DNA from: Branchiostoma belcheri
Lineage: Eukaryota; Chordata; Leptocardii; Amphioxiformes; Branchiostomatidae
Direction of reading: 5' to 3'
NCBI RefSeq assembly: GCF_001625305.1
Contig: NW_017803858.1
Coordinates: 176,280-240,279, forward strand
DNA: 64,000 bases
How positions within the stretch are numbered: position 1 is the stretch's first letter; each line of letters starts with the position of its first letter. The translations under genes were made by a program, and so were the position numbers. The notes beneath the pieces are model-generated. The model had not been told where the DNA came from. It saw only the letters and a list, made by a program, of their open reading frames with translations, and made no database searches. Below, in pieces: positions 33,260-45,245 of this stretch.

Positions 33260-33982
33260 GTTCAGCCTAACAAAAAAAATGAAGAAATTATACAGATTAA
33301 GCGTTATACGCTGTCAATGATAAAATAGAATTTATAGAAAACAAGCTTCAAAGAATTCTAACTTCACCAAGCATTACAATTTTAATAACCTAATGCATTA
33401 CAACGTAACCTAGCATAATTCTGACGTGTTGTCTTTCTCGCATTTGAATAAATTTGCTTCTATGTTGTTCCAAAATCATAATTTGAGATCTTACAGTCAC
33501 TCACTCACACCACCAATCTCTTAAAACATTTTATATCATATTATTTATTACTTCTACGACTACGAACAATGGGTAAAATGACTCCATTCGCTAGGCTGGA
33601 AAGAGAGTCGGCAGTATAGCCTATAGGTTTGGTCACCAGGCTTCTCTATTTACTGTTTTTACAAATCAGTTCTACGCTTTTCTAGATTTTGTAATGTACG
33701 TCCTGTGCGATTCTTTACAATACAATTAACATTTCATATAATCTCACGTACTCTAAAAAGGCCACTTTGCCTGATGCAGCATGACGTACATGTAAGTGGC
33801 GAGGGTCGAACGTATGTTAGGTTCGCCCCCCCCCTCCCTTACTGCTAGTAGTAATTCATCGATATTCACATCCCGAAAATGTCTACAAATTAGCATCCTA
33901 CTGCAGTTCCTCTTCCACAGAAATGGCCTTAAACTATTCCCTTCAACATCAGAATACTTTCTTGTCCGTTTCTAAGCCTTAC

Positions 33983-34048
33983 CTGCTTCCTATGACGGGT
34001 TTTCTCTTCACGTAAACCGGAACTCGGGCAGCTTTATCCTTCCTCCCT
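33983..34048 (-). promoter_or_regulatory. Exon 1 end of gene B
   Basis: Donor (cag/GTAAGG on the minus strand) and gaactcgggcagctttatcc conserved. Homology to the other promoters stops at about 34048, where an insertion begins. Confidence 0.6.
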
Positions 34049-34209
34049 CGGTCGTCGTTAGATCCCATTGCTCTCAGGTCGGAAGACCGGAAGTGACGTT
34101 TTGACAGCTAGTGCGCAGACTCACGTACTTTCAGGATAAGCGGACTATGGCGTGGAGATGGGTGTCGTTGGACTTCTGGCCGCCGATTTACTACGTACAA
34201 CTTACTATA

Positions 34210-34234
34210 AGCAAGGAGGTTAAACCTCCTTGCT
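34210..34234. repeat. 12-bp-arm palindrome
   Basis: agcaaggaggtt and its reverse complement around one central base. Confidence 0.85.
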
Positions 34235-34526
34235 ATAAGGTACAACTTACTATAATTAAGCATAAGGTAGCATTCAGAAGGCCTTTACAGCACGCTTATT
34301 TTATCGGATTTGGCTCTCATAATAATGCTGTCGCCACACTTTACGACTAAATATGAGCCAAATCACGAACCTCATCACTGTTTTCTGCACTTCCCCACTA
34401 CACGTGATAAGTTTCACGAAATATGTAACACAGCGCTAGGTTTGGTTGATAATTCGGAAGAAATTATAGCTGCGCGTTGGATTTCTACACCCGAAAAAAA
34501 TTATGGGCTGTCGCCTGAGAAGACAT

Positions 34527-34825
34527 AAGGTACCTTACAGGTGTGACAGGTGAGTTTACTTGAACCAGAGACTAGGTAAGGTACCTTACAGGTGTGACAG
34601 GTGAGTTACTTGAACTATAGACAAGGTAAGATACCTTACAGGTGTGACAGGTGAGTTTAATTGAACTAGAGACTAGGTAAAGTACCTTACAGGTGTGACA
34701 GGTGAGCTTACTTGAACAAGAGACTAGGTAAGGTACCTTACAGGCGTGACAGGTGAGTTTACTTGAACTAGAGACTAGGTAAGGTACCTTACAGGTGTGA
34801 CAGCTACCTCACTTAGTCTCTAGTC
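34527..34825. repeat. 51-bp minisatellite with AGGTGTGA in each unit
   Basis: Five full and one partial unit, each starting aaggtaccttacaggtgtga with a cttgaactagagactaggt-like end. The core aggtgtga matches the T-box half-site in five of six units (one is aggcgtga). Confidence 0.9.
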
Positions 34826-34885
34826 CAACCTTAGAGCTAAAAAAAAAGAGCCCAGATGTAAGAGCCACACAAATATAACGTTGAC

Positions 34886-35010
34886 AACCAATCTGGGTCA
34901 AAGTTTGAAATTGTCGGCCTGATTACCCATGTAGTACATTTGACGTCGCCTTGTTCATAATGTCAACGTTCTGCGTTTGAAACCGACCACCTTAACAACG
35001 TAACACGTTT
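34886..35010 (-). promoter_or_regulatory. Distal promoter part of gene B
   Basis: Homology to other promoters resumes at aatctgggtcaaagtttgaa and includes a CRE-like tgacgtcg (34941-34948). It is separated from exon 1 by the insertion. Confidence 0.55.
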
Positions 35011-35777
35011 CTGACTTTTGTTTCTGATCTAATATCAAATAGAGATTTTTTTGGCATAGGGAATTAATGCCAAGCCAAACTGTTTGGTCTGAATCTTAAT
35101 TTTTGTGTTTTATAATCAACTCACCACCTCTGACAAAATTCCATCAAAAAAAAAACCAACACAGAAGGAAACATTATGTTCAAGGAACATAACGATTTAA
35201 TTGCTTTTGCAGAAAATACCTGTAGCATGCTAGCAACATCTTACAAAAAAGGTACAAAACAAACAGGAACTTTTACTTCCTTCTGTTGGAAAGTAAAGTA
35301 CATCAGTCATTATACACTAACGCAAATCACAAAATTCACTGTGAACAAAATGCTACTTTACAGTTTTTATTAGTCAAAGGTATTTGTTGCACAATATTAG
35401 GAACACACTTCGTCAAAGGTAACTATTAACAAGAAACCGAAGGTCGAACTACTGTGTACAATCACTTACCAATGTTTATAACTATGGAAATGTACATTTT
35501 CTAAACAATACAATCGAGTTTACTATTCTTCCGCTACAATGCTAAATGGCTAAAAATATGATTTTTTTTTTCAAAATAATTAATACTAGAACGAAGAGGA
35601 TGAGCTTGGCTAAGACTTCTTTTAAGTGACTAATAGTTTCACAGTTAAAGATGTACAGTGCATGAAAGTAAACGATTATGACATTTTCATGTTATAGCTT
35701 ACATTTTTTGGTATTGATGTTATATTTTCGTGAGCTTGGAATTAGAGAAATAATATAGAGCACTAAATACCAGATGG
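35011..35777. other. Cassette spacer B/C
   Basis: Upstream flank of gene B and 3' flank of gene C1. From about 35567 it is duplicated at 39262. No gene. Confidence 0.5.
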
Positions 35778-37136
35778 TCACAGTTGCAAGGTTAACGTTG
35801 TTGCATCCGTGTGAATTTTCATATGTCGAGATAGGATAGACTTGGAGGCTGCAGAATAGCTGCACTGGTCACACTTGTAGGGGTTTTCTGATGTCTGAGC
35901 TCTCATATGTCGAGATAGGGTAGACTTGTGAGCTGTCCTGTACCCACACTCCCCACACATGTAGGGTTTCTCGCCGGTGTGTTTTACTAGATGTTGGAAC
36001 AGGGAAGCTTTCTGTACTGCAGAAAAGTCACACTGGTCACACTTGTAGGTTTTTTCTCCTGTATGAGTTCTCATATGTCGGGATAAGCTGGACCTCGCAG
36101 CTGCCCTGTATCCACACTCCCCACACATGTAGGGTTTCTCACCGGTATGTTTTGCTAGATGTTGGTCTAAATGATCTTGCCGTGCTGTAGAATAGTCACA
36201 CTGGTCACATTTGTAGGGTTTTTCTCCTGTATGGGTTCTCATGTGTTGGGATAAGGTAGACTTTGAAGCTGTACTATACCCACAATCCCCACACATGTAG
36301 GGTTTCTCGCCAGAGTGTCTTGCTAGATGATCGACCAAGTCTGATTTCCGAGCTGCAGAATAGTCACACTGGTCACACTTGTAGGGTTTTTCACCTGTAT
36401 GAGTTCTCATATGTCTGGATAAGGTAGACCTTAGAGTTGCCCTGTACCCACACTCCCCACACATGTAGGGTTTCTCACCAGTGTGTGTTGCTTTATGGTC
36501 CTTTAAGGTGGATGTCTGGGCAGCAGAATAGTCACACTGGTCACACTTGTAGGGTTTTTCTCCTGTATGGGTTCTCATATGTTGGGATATGGTGCCATTT
36601 GTAGCTGCCCTGTAACCCACACTCCCCCACACATGTAGGGTTTCTCACCAGTGTGTTTTTGTGAGATGACCGTCTAAATGAGATTTCCGTGTTGCAGAAT
36701 AGTCACACTGGTCACACTTGTAGGGTTTTTCTCCTGTATGGGTTCTCATGTGTCGGGATAAGCTGGACCTGTTACCTGTCCTGTATCCACACTCCCCACA
36801 CATGTAGGGTTTCTCACCGGTGTGCTTTGCTACATGCTGGTCCAAAGAGGATTTTAGTGCTGCAGAATAGTCACACTGGTCACACTTGTATGGTTTTTCT
36901 CCTGTATGTGTTCTCATATGTCGGGATAAGTAAGACTTCCAAGCCACCCTGTACCCACACTCCCCACACATGTAGGGTTTCTCATCAGCGTTATTCAAGT
37001 TGACTTGTTGTGCTGCCGCCTGCTCTTCAACATCGTTTGTTTTGCTGTCACAGTTGACCTGGGAAACCTCGGTGGGAGACCCATCACACCAGTTCTGACC
37101 AACTCCGGTGGGAGACCCGTATCCTGCCATTGCCAT
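35778..37136 (-). pseudogene. Zinc-finger gene C, copy 1 (frameshifted)
   Basis: Same gene as 39481-40836. Near 36610-36660 single-base gains (gtaacccac, cccccacac, gtgttttt) break the frame after four fingers, giving a 163-residue N-terminal frame (ATG 37136) and a separate 284-residue frame with the other ten fingers. All lesions are homopolymer-type indels in about 50 bp, so sequencing error is as likely as real decay. Confidence 0.75.
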
Positions 37137-37189
37137 GTTCAGCCTAATGACAAAAATGAAGAAATTATACAATATATATTATACAATAA

Positions 37190-37599
37190 GGCCACAGCAA
37201 GTAAATTTTATGGATGACATTCTCCTCAGACTGCATATCTAATGCGAGCGAGCGAAAAAAAACAAGGCGGGCCTAAGAAAACAAGGTTCCTACAATTTGA
37301 AATTTTGACTCAATCATTGTACAAATGGTTTTGATTCAGTGGGAACATCACATATACACAGCAAGCATCAAATATCACTGCATCAAAGTAAAAAACAAAA
37401 CATTAAATCAGAGCCTTTCCTTGTCTCCTCTCTTGATAGTTATCTGCCATCCATCTTCCGGCATGGCAACAGACATCTTCGCCCATTTTCGGCATGTTGA
37501 CCACTGTCAGAAGGCAACAAAATTTCTCTTTTTTTTCCAAAATCAGGCGAAAATTAATGCGCGCGCTGATGTCATCCATAAAAATTACTTGCTGTGGCC
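37190..37599. mobile_element. TAA-target MITE family 2 in gene C intron, copy 1
   Basis: 410 bp with terminal repeats ggccacagcaagtaaatttt and, inverted, aaaattacttgctgtggcc; taa on both sides. Gene D has the empty site acaataatatatac at about 44687. Non-coding. Confidence 0.85.
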
Positions 37600-38158
37600 T
37601 AATATATACACAAGCGTTAACAAGCTGTCCATGATAAAAATTCTATGTTGCTTCAAATCAAAATCATAATTTATGAGATCTTACTCACTCACTCACTCAC
37701 CCACTCACTCACACCACCGGGCTCGCTCAAAACATTAAATTATATTATATATTACTTCTACGACTACAAACAATGGGTAAAATGACTCCATTCGCTAGGC
37801 TGGAAAGAGAGTCGGTAGTATAGCCTATAGGTTTGGTCACCAGGCTTCTGTAAGTTCTACGCGTTTCTAGATTTTGTAATGTACGCCTTGTGCGATTCTT
37901 TACAATACAATTAACATTTCCATATAATCTCACGTACTCTAAAAAGGCCACTTTGCCTGATGCAGCATGACGTACATGTAAGTGGCGAGGGTCGAACGTA
38001 TTTTAGATTTCGCCCCCCTCCCCCTTTAATTCAACGATATTCACATCCCGAAAAATGCCTACAAATTATCATCCTACTGCGGTTCTTCTTCTATAGAAAT
38101 GGTCTTAAACTATTCCCCTCAACATTAGAATACTTTTCTGCCCGTTTCTAAGCCTTAC

Positions 38159-38330
38159 CTGCCTCCTATGATGTTTTCCCTTCACGTAAACCGGGACTGG
38201 AGCAGCTTTGGCGTTCATCGCTTCGTGACGTCTGAGGTAAACAACATCTGGGTCAAAGTTTAAATTCTCCACCTGATTACCCATGTAGTACATTTGACGT
38301 CGGTCAGCACGTTACCCTTTCCTAATAATG
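38159..38330 (-). promoter_or_regulatory. Exon 1/promoter of gene C, copy 1
   Basis: Donor GTAAGG at the exon end, exon shortened (gttttcccttcacgtaaacc), CRE-like tgacgtcg at 38295-38302. Confidence 0.6.
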
Positions 38331-39260
38331 TAAACGTTTTACCCTTCAAAAAGATCACCGAAAAACGTAAAATGTGCCACATTTTCTGGTCTGATATTAT
38401 ATGAAACGAACATAAAAACTAACTAGAAAGGTAACAATTGCAAAGCAAATGCATAATGCATGTTTACCTTCGCATATGGTCTGTTCTGTTAATTCTTACT
38501 CAAACACATTCACATATTCTATGGTGACAGGAGTCTAAATCCTCCCAGCTACAAGATTGCAGCATGGTATAACCCAATACTAGTTACTATGGTGATAGAC
38601 TGTCTGGCCCAGGTCATTGACTTTTTGTGTTTGTAGAAGAGGAAACTGAGGAAAAACAAGATGTTTTCATTCGGTAAACATAATTACAGCCAAGCCTGCT
38701 CTGGATGTTGATTTCTATGTTTTGTGATGATTTAACAGATTCCATCATTGACAAAAAAGCAAGAAAAGCATCATGTTGAAGGTATCAAACGATTTAATTA
38801 TTTGAGTGGGAAATATCTGTAACTACATCTTCAAAATTAAAACAACAACAAAATTAAAACAAACAGGAAGGTATACTCTACAAACTACAAAACAGGAACT
38901 TTATTCGTATACAACATCACGCCTACGTTTTTACAACTGTCCTAAAGTTAAAATAAAACACGTCAGTCATCTACACTGATAGTAACAGTGCAAATATTTT
39001 ACTGCTAACGAAATGCTAGTTCACAGAGTTGATATTAATTAAAGATATTTGTAGTACTTATGACCACGTCAAGTAAACTACAAAAATCGTTCGTACATTC
39101 CTTATACCTTATGCGCAAAGTTCGTACATTCTTATGAAAACTCAACAATAACGTGTACTTTTCAACTACTGTGTAAAATCACTTCCCAAATGATATTAAT
39201 TACTGATTATGTATATATGAACATTATACAGTCCAAACCATCAAGTTTAATGTTGTTCCA

Positions 39261-39261
39261 N
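39261..39261. other. Single N at assembly junction
   Basis: Sits between the two 3.7-kb copies, directly after tgttgttcca. Confidence 1.
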
Positions 39262-39480
39262 ATGATATTTTTTTCAAAATAATTAATACTAGAACGAAGA
39301 GGATGAGCTTGGCTAAGACTTCTTTTAAGTGACTAATAGTTTCACAGTTAAAGATGTACAGTGCATGAAAGTAAACGATTATGACATTTTCATGTTATAG
39401 CTTACATTTTTTGGTATTGATGTTATATTTTCGTGAGCTTGGAATTAGAGAAATAATATAGAGCACTAAATACCAGATGG

Positions 39481-40836
39481 TCACAGTTGCAAGGTTAACG
39501 TTGTTGCATCCGTGTGAATTTTCATATGTCGAGATAGGATAGACTTGGAGGCTGCAGAATAGCTGCACTGGTCACACTTGTAGGGGTTTTCTGATGTCTG
39601 AGCTCTCATATGTCGAGATAGGGTAGACTTGTGAGCTGTCCTGTACCCACACTCCCCACACATGTAGGGTTTCTCGCCGGTGTGTTTTACTAGATGTTGG
39701 AACAGGGAAGCTTTCTGTACTGCAGAAAAGTCACACTGGTCACACTTGTAGGTTTTTTCTCCTGTATGAGTTCTCATATGTCGGGATAAGCTGGACCTCG
39801 CAGCTGCCCTGTATCCACACTCCCCACACATGTAGGGTTTCTCACCGGTATGTTTTGCTAGATGTTGGTCTAAATGATCTTGCCGTGCTGTAGAATAGTC
39901 ACACTGGTCACATTTGTAGGGTTTTTCTCCTGTATGGGTTCTCATGTGTTGGGATAAGGTAGACTTTGAAGCTGTACTATACCCACAATCCCCACACATG
40001 TAGGGTTTCTCGCCAGAGTGTCTTGCTAGATGATCGACCAAGTCTGATTTCCGAGCTGCAGAATAGTCACACTGGTCACACTTGTAGGGTTTTTCACCTG
40101 TATGAGTTCTCATATGTCTGGATAAGGTAGACCTTAGAGTTGCCCTGTACCCACACTCCCCACACATGTAGGGTTTCTCACCAGTGTGTGTTGCTTTATG
40201 GTCCTTTAAGGTGGATGTCTGGGCAGCAGAATAGTCACACTGGTCACACTTGTAGGGTTTTTCTCCTGTATGGGTTCTCATATGTTGGGATATGGTGCCA
40301 TTTGTAGCTGCCCTGTACCCACACTCCCCACACATGTAGGGTTTCTCACCAGTGTGTTTTGTGAGATGACCGTCTAAATGAGATTTCCGTGTTGCAGAAT
40401 AGTCACACTGGTCACACTTGTAGGGTTTTTCTCCTGTATGGGTTCTCATGTGTCGGGATAAGCTGGACCTGTTACCTGTCCTGTATCCACACTCCCCACA
40501 CATGTAGGGTTTCTCACCGGTGTGCTTTGCTACATGCTGGTCCAAAGAGGATTTTAGTGCTGCAGAATAGTCACACTGGTCACACTTGTATGGTTTTTCT
40601 CCTGTATGTGTTCTCATATGTCGGGATAAGTAAGACTTCCAAGCCACCCTGTACCCACACTCCCCACACATGTAGGGTTTCTCATCAGCGTTATTCAAGT
40701 TGACTTGTTGTGCTGCCGCCTGCTCTTCAACATCGTTTGTTTTGCTGTCACAGTTGACCTGGGAAACCTCGGTGGGAGACCCATCACACCAGTTCTGACC
40801 AACTCCGGTGGGAGACCCGTATCCTGCCATTGCCAT
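39481..40836 (-). CDS. C2H2 zinc-finger protein C (intact, 14 fingers)
   Basis: 451 residues from ATG 40836 ([17 protein letters not shown] leader). Exon 2 starts at 40843 after acceptor tttgtcattag. Fourteen fingers alternate strictly between CGECGYR and CDQCDYS types with TGEKP linkers, ending [20 protein letters not shown] then LQL. Finger 13 ends HMRAQ, so its last zinc-binding His is a Gln. In all fingers the usual Phe before the helix is Ala/Thr/Val and a Tyr stands two residues earlier, as in REST-type fingers. Helix positions -1, 3 and 6 vary most. Expected to be a nuclear DNA-binding regulator; target unknown. The intron holds a 411-bp MITE. Confidence 0.9.
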   Translation of the reverse strand: MAMAGYGSPTGVGQNWCDGSPTEVSQVNCDSKTNDVEEQAAAQQVNLNNADEKPYMCGECGYRVAWKSYLSRHMRTHTGEKPYKCDQCDYSAALKSSLDQHVAKHTGEKPYMCGECGYRTGNRSSLSRHMRTHTGEKPYKCDQCDYSATRKSHLDGHLTKHTGEKPYMCGECGYRAATNGTISQHMRTHTGEKPYKCDQCDYSAAQTSTLKDHKATHTGEKPYMCGECGYRATLRSTLSRHMRTHTGEKPYKCDQCDYSAARKSDLVDHLARHSGEKPYMCGDCGYSTASKSTLSQHMRTHTGEKPYKCDQCDYSTARQDHLDQHLAKHTGEKPYMCGECGYRAAARSSLSRHMRTHTGEKTYKCDQCDFSAVQKASLFQHLVKHTGEKPYMCGECGYRTAHKSTLSRHMRAQTSENPYKCDQCSYSAASKSILSRHMKIHTDATTLTLQL

Positions 40837-40889
40837 GTTCAGCCTAATGACAAAAATGAAGAAATTATACAATATATATTATACAATAA

Positions 40890-41300
40890 GGCCACAGCAA
40901 GTAAATTTTATGGATGACATTCTCCTCAGACTGCATATCTAATGCGAGCGAGCGAAAAAAAACAAGGCGGGCCTAAGAAAACAAGGTTCCTACAATTTGA
41001 AATTTTGACTCAATCATTGTACAAATGGTTTTGATTCAGTGGGAACATCACATATACACAGCAAGCATCAAATATCACTGCATCAAAGTAAAAAACAAAA
41101 CATTAAATCAGAGCCTTTTCTTGTCTCCTCTCTTGATAGTTATCTGCCATCCATCTTCCGGCATGGCAACAGACATCTTCGCCCATTTTCGGCATGTTGA
41201 CCACTGTCAGAAGGCAACAAAATTTCTTCTTTTTTTTCCAAAATCAGGCGAAAATTAATGCGCGCGCTGATGTCATCCATAAAAATTACTTGCTGTGGCC
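40890..41300. mobile_element. TAA-target MITE family 2 in gene C intron, copy 2
   Basis: Counterpart of 37190-37599 in the second 3.7-kb block, same ends and same taa duplication. Confidence 0.85.
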
Positions 41301-41855
41301 TAATATATACACAAGCGTTAACAAGCTGTCCATGATAAAATTCTATGTTGCTTCAAATCAAAATCATAATTTATGAGATCTTACTCACTCACTCACTCAC
41401 CCACTCACTCACACCACCGAGCTCGCTCAAAACATTAAATTATATTATATATTACTTCTACGACTACAAACAATGGGTAAAATGACTCCATTCGCTAGGC
41501 TGGAAAGAGAGTCGGTAGTATAGCCTATAGGTTTGGTCACCAGGCTTCTGTAAGTTCTACGCGTTTCTAGATTTTGTAATGTACGCCTTGTGCGATTCTT
41601 TACAATACAATTAACATTTCCATATAATCTCACGTACTCTAAAAAGGCCACTTTGCCTGATGCAGCATGACGTACATGTAAGTGGCGAGGGTCGAACGTA
41701 TTTTAGATTTCGCCCCCTCCCCCTTTAATTCAACGATATTCACATCCCGAAAAATGCCTACAATATCATCCTACTGCGGTTCTTCTTCTATAGAAATGGT
41801 CTTAAACTATTCCCCTCAACATTAGAATACTTTTCTGCCCGTTTCTAAGCCTTAC

Positions 41856-42030
41856 CTGCCTCCTATGATGTTTTCCCTTCACGTAAACCGGGACTGGAGC
41901 AGCTTTGGCGTTCATCGCTTCGTGACGTCTGAGGTAAACAACATCTGGGTCAAAGTTTAAATTCTCCACCTGATTACCCATGTAGTACATTTGACGTCGG
42001 TCAGCACGTTACCCTTTCCTAATAATGTAA
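41856..42030 (-). promoter_or_regulatory. Exon 1/promoter of gene C, copy 2
   Basis: As in copy 1, with CRE-like tgacgtcg at 41992-41999. Confidence 0.6.
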
Positions 42031-43289
42031 ACGTTTTACCCTTCAAAAAGATCACCGAAAAACGTAAAATGTGCCACATTTTCTGGTCTGATATTATATG
42101 AAACGAACATAAAAACTAACTAGAAAGGTAACAATTGCAAAGCAAATGCATAATGCATGTTTACCTTCGCATATGGTCTGTTCTGTTAATTCTTACTCAA
42201 ACACATTCACATATTCTATGGTGACAGGAGTCTAAATCCTCCCAGCTACAAGATTGCAGCATGGTATAACCCAATACTAGTTACTATGGTGATAGACTGT
42301 CTGGCCCAGGTCATTGACTTTTTGTGTTTGTAGAAGAGGAAACTGAGGAAAAACAAGATGTTTTCATTCGGTAAACATAATTACAGCCAAGCCTGCTCTG
42401 GATGTTGATTTCTATGTTTTGTGATGATTTAACAGATTCCATCATTGACAAAAAAGCAAGAAAAGCATCATGTTGAAGGTATCAAACGATTTAATTATTT
42501 GAGTGGGAAATATCTGTATCTACATCTTCAAAATTAAAACAACAACAAAATTAAAACAAACAGGAAGGTATACTCTACAAACTACAAAACAGGAACTTTA
42601 TTCGTATACAACATCACGCCTACGTTTTTACAACTGTCCTAAAGTTAAACTAAAACACGTCAGTCATCTACACTGATAGTAACAGTGCAAATATTTTACT
42701 GCTAACGAAATGCTAGTTCACAGAGTTGATATTAATTAAAGATATTTGTAGTACTTATGACCACGTCAAGTAAACTACAAAAATCGTTCGTACATTCCTT
42801 ATACCTTATGCGCAAAGTTCGTACATTCTTATGAAAACTCAACAATAACGTGTACTTTTCAACTACTGTGTAAAATCACTTCCCAAATGATATTAATTAC
42901 TGATTATGTATATATGAACATTATACAGTCCAAACCATCAAGTTTAATGTTGTTCCAGTACAATCCTAGATAGCTATAGAAGGTTGACTTTTTGTTCAAA
43001 ATTATGAATACTAGAACAACGTATATGGCCTACTATTATTTACCTAAACTAAGAATATTCTTGTGCTGTACTGTTGTTTTACATTAATAAGAAATAAAGT
43101 GGACAAAAGTATGGTATCTTCTAGATATATGTACTACTATTTCTAAATACATGAATAATAAATTCTTATAGAATATTTAACCTAATTGTGTTTGAACATT
43201 AAGGTGATATATCCCTAAGCTTGGTTTTGGTATAGAGAGACTATAGCTAAGAGAGGAATATGCGAACTAAATATGACAGCGAGATGGTC
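42031..43289. other. Cassette spacer C/D
   Basis: Upstream flank of gene C and 3' flank of gene D, AT-rich. Repeats phrases of the other spacers (ttatgttt/gatttaattat-ttgagtggg). No gene. Confidence 0.5.
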
Positions 43290-43503
43290 ACAGTTCCAAC
43301 GTTGGTGCCCTGGGGCTATGTAAATTTTCATATGTCGAGATAGGGCAGACTTAGGGGCTGCAGAATAGCTGTACAATTACTGGTCACATTTGTCTCCTGT
43401 ATGGGTTCTCCAGTGTCGGATAATGTAGACTTTTGAGTTGCCCCGTACCCACACTCCCCAGAAAAGTAGGGCTTCTCACCGGTGTGTGCTGCTTTGTGGT
43501 TAT
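43290..43503 (-). pseudogene. Out-of-frame last fingers of gene D
   Basis: After the frameshift the finger coding continues in another frame but with further damage: one Cys codon is Ser (PYFSGEC), a finger ends early into the next linker, and the last finger is split by extra bases near 43375. Confidence 0.65.
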
Positions 43504-44637
43504 CTAAAGTGGATTTTCGTCCAGTAGAGTAGTCACACTGATTACACTTGTAGGTTTTTCACCTTTATGAGTTTTCATGTGCTGTGATATGTTGAACTTT
43601 GTAGTTGTCTGGTAATCACACTTCTTACACATGTAAGAGTTTTCATCAATATGCGTGGCTTTATGGTTATCTATGATGTTTTTCCGAGATGCAGAATAGT
43701 CGCACTGGTCACACTTGTAGGGTTTTTCTCCTGTATGGGTTCTCATATGTAAGGATAAGGTAGACTTCTCAGTCGTCCTGTACCCACATTCCCCACACAT
43801 GTAGGGTTTCTCACCAGTGTGTTTAAATTGATGTCGGATCAAGTTAACTTTCTGTGCAGCAGAATAGCTACACTGGTCACACTTGTAGGGTTTTTCTCCT
43901 GTGTGAGATTTCATGTGTCGGGATAAGTTGGACCTCACAGCTGTCCTGTATCTACACTCCCCACACATGTAGGGTTTCTCACCGGTGTGTTTTGCTAGAT
44001 GAACGTCCAAACTGGATTTATGTGCTGCAGAATATTCGCACTGGTCACATTTGTAGGGTTTTTCTCCTGTATGGGTCCTCATATGGTTTACTATGTAATC
44101 CTTTTGAGTTGTCCTGTATCCACACTCTCCACACATGTATGGTTTGTCACCAGTGTGTTTTGTTAGATGTTGGTTCAAAGTGGATTTTTTTGCAGCAGAA
44201 TAGTCACACTGGTCACACTTGTAGGGTTTTTCTCCTGTATGGGCTCGCATATGTCGGGATAAGTGAGACTTCTCAACTGTCCTGTATCCACACTCCTCAC
44301 ACATGTAGGCTTTCTCACCAGTGTGTGTTGCTAAATGTGCTTTCAAATTACTTTTCCGTGCTGCAGAATAGTCGCACTGGTCACACTTGTAGGGTTTTTC
44401 TCCCGTATGGGTTCTCATATGTAGGGATAAGTAAGACTTTTTAGCCGCCCTGTATCCACACTCCTCACACATGTAGGGTTTCTCACCAGCGTTATTCAAG
44501 CTGACATGTTGTGCTGACACCTGGCCTTGAACATTGCTTCTATTGCTGTCACAGTCGACACGCGAAACCCCGGTGGGAGACCCATCACAGCAGTTCTGAC
44601 CAACTCCGGCGGAAGACCCGTGTCCTGCCATTGCCAT
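43504..44637 (-). CDS. C2H2 zinc-finger protein D (11 fingers, truncated end)
   Basis: 377 residues from ATG 44637 (MAMAGHGSSAGVGQNCC leader; acceptor gtcattag just upstream). Eleven fingers, the first, third and later ones of CEECGYR/CGECGYR type alternating with CDQCDYS. Finger 11 is divergent (CKKCDYQTTTKFNISQH). A one-base loss in the next linker (cttgtaggtttttc, one g fewer than usual) shifts the frame to TSVISVTTLLDENPL and a stop. The shortened protein may still be made, since eleven complete fingers remain. Confidence 0.8.
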   Translation of the reverse strand: MAMAGHGSSAGVGQNCCDGSPTGVSRVDCDSNRSNVQGQVSAQHVSLNNAGEKPYMCEECGYRAAKKSYLSLHMRTHTGEKPYKCDQCDYSAARKSNLKAHLATHTGEKAYMCEECGYRTVEKSHLSRHMRAHTGEKPYKCDQCDYSAAKKSTLNQHLTKHTGDKPYMCGECGYRTTQKDYIVNHMRTHTGEKPYKCDQCEYSAAHKSSLDVHLAKHTGEKPYMCGECRYRTAVRSNLSRHMKSHTGEKPYKCDQCSYSAAQKVNLIRHQFKHTGEKPYMCGECGYRTTEKSTLSLHMRTHTGEKPYKCDQCDYSASRKNIIDNHKATHIDENSYMCKKCDYQTTTKFNISQHMKTHKGEKPTSVISVTTLLDENPL

Positions 44638-45245
44638 GTTCAGCCTAATGACAAAAATGAAAAAAATTATACAATATAAATTATACAATAATATATACAT
44701 AAGCGTTAAAAGCTGTCAATGATAAAATTCTATCAAAATCATAATTTATGACTATGAGATCTTACTTACTTACTCACTCACACACACCACCGAGCTAGCT
44801 CAAAGCATTAAATTATATTATTTATTACTTCTACGACTACAAACAACGGGTAAAATGACTCCATTCGCTAGGCTGGAAAGTGAGTCGGCAGTATAGCCTA
44901 TAGGTTTGGTCTCTATTTACTGTTTTTACAAATCATGATCAGTTCTACGCGTTTCTAGATTTTATAATGTACGCCTTGTGCGATTCTTTACAATACAATT
45001 AACATTTCTATATAATTTCACGTACTCTAAAAAGGCCACTTTGCCTGATGCAAATCGACGTACATGTAAGTGGCGAGGGTCGAACGTATGTTAGGTTTCG
45101 CCCCCCTCCCCCTTTAATTCAACGATATTCACATCCCGAAAATGCCTACAAATCATCATTCTACTGCGGTTTTTCTTCCACAGAAATGGTCTTAAACTAT
45201 TCCCCTCAACATTAGAATACTTTTCTGTCCGTTTCTAAGCCTTAC

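Larger units (their letters stand above)
34049..34885. other. Insertion splitting the gene B promoter
   Basis: About 830 bp absent from the other cassettes. Holds short open frames (34111-34528, no domain), a 12-bp-arm hairpin at 34210-34234 (agcaaggaggtt) and the 51-bp minisatellite. Boundaries judged by loss and return of homology; no clear target duplication. Confidence 0.55.
35567..39260. repeat. 3.7-kb near-identical block, copy 1
   Basis: Collinear with 39262-42957 across gene, intron, MITE and promoter with only scattered single-base indels. Probably an unmerged haplotype or assembly duplicate. Confidence 0.85.
39262..42957. repeat. 3.7-kb near-identical block, copy 2
   Basis: Second copy of 35567-39260; this one carries the intact gene. 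Confidence 0.85.

Noticed and set aside
34111..34528. Two short plus-strand frames in the insertion upstream of gene B
   Set aside because: No similarity to any family I know and no supporting splice or regulatory context; kept only as part of the insertion.
35778..37136. CRISPR-like regular repeats of about 84 bp
   Set aside because: The spacing is the length of one C2H2 finger and the repeats translate as fingers.
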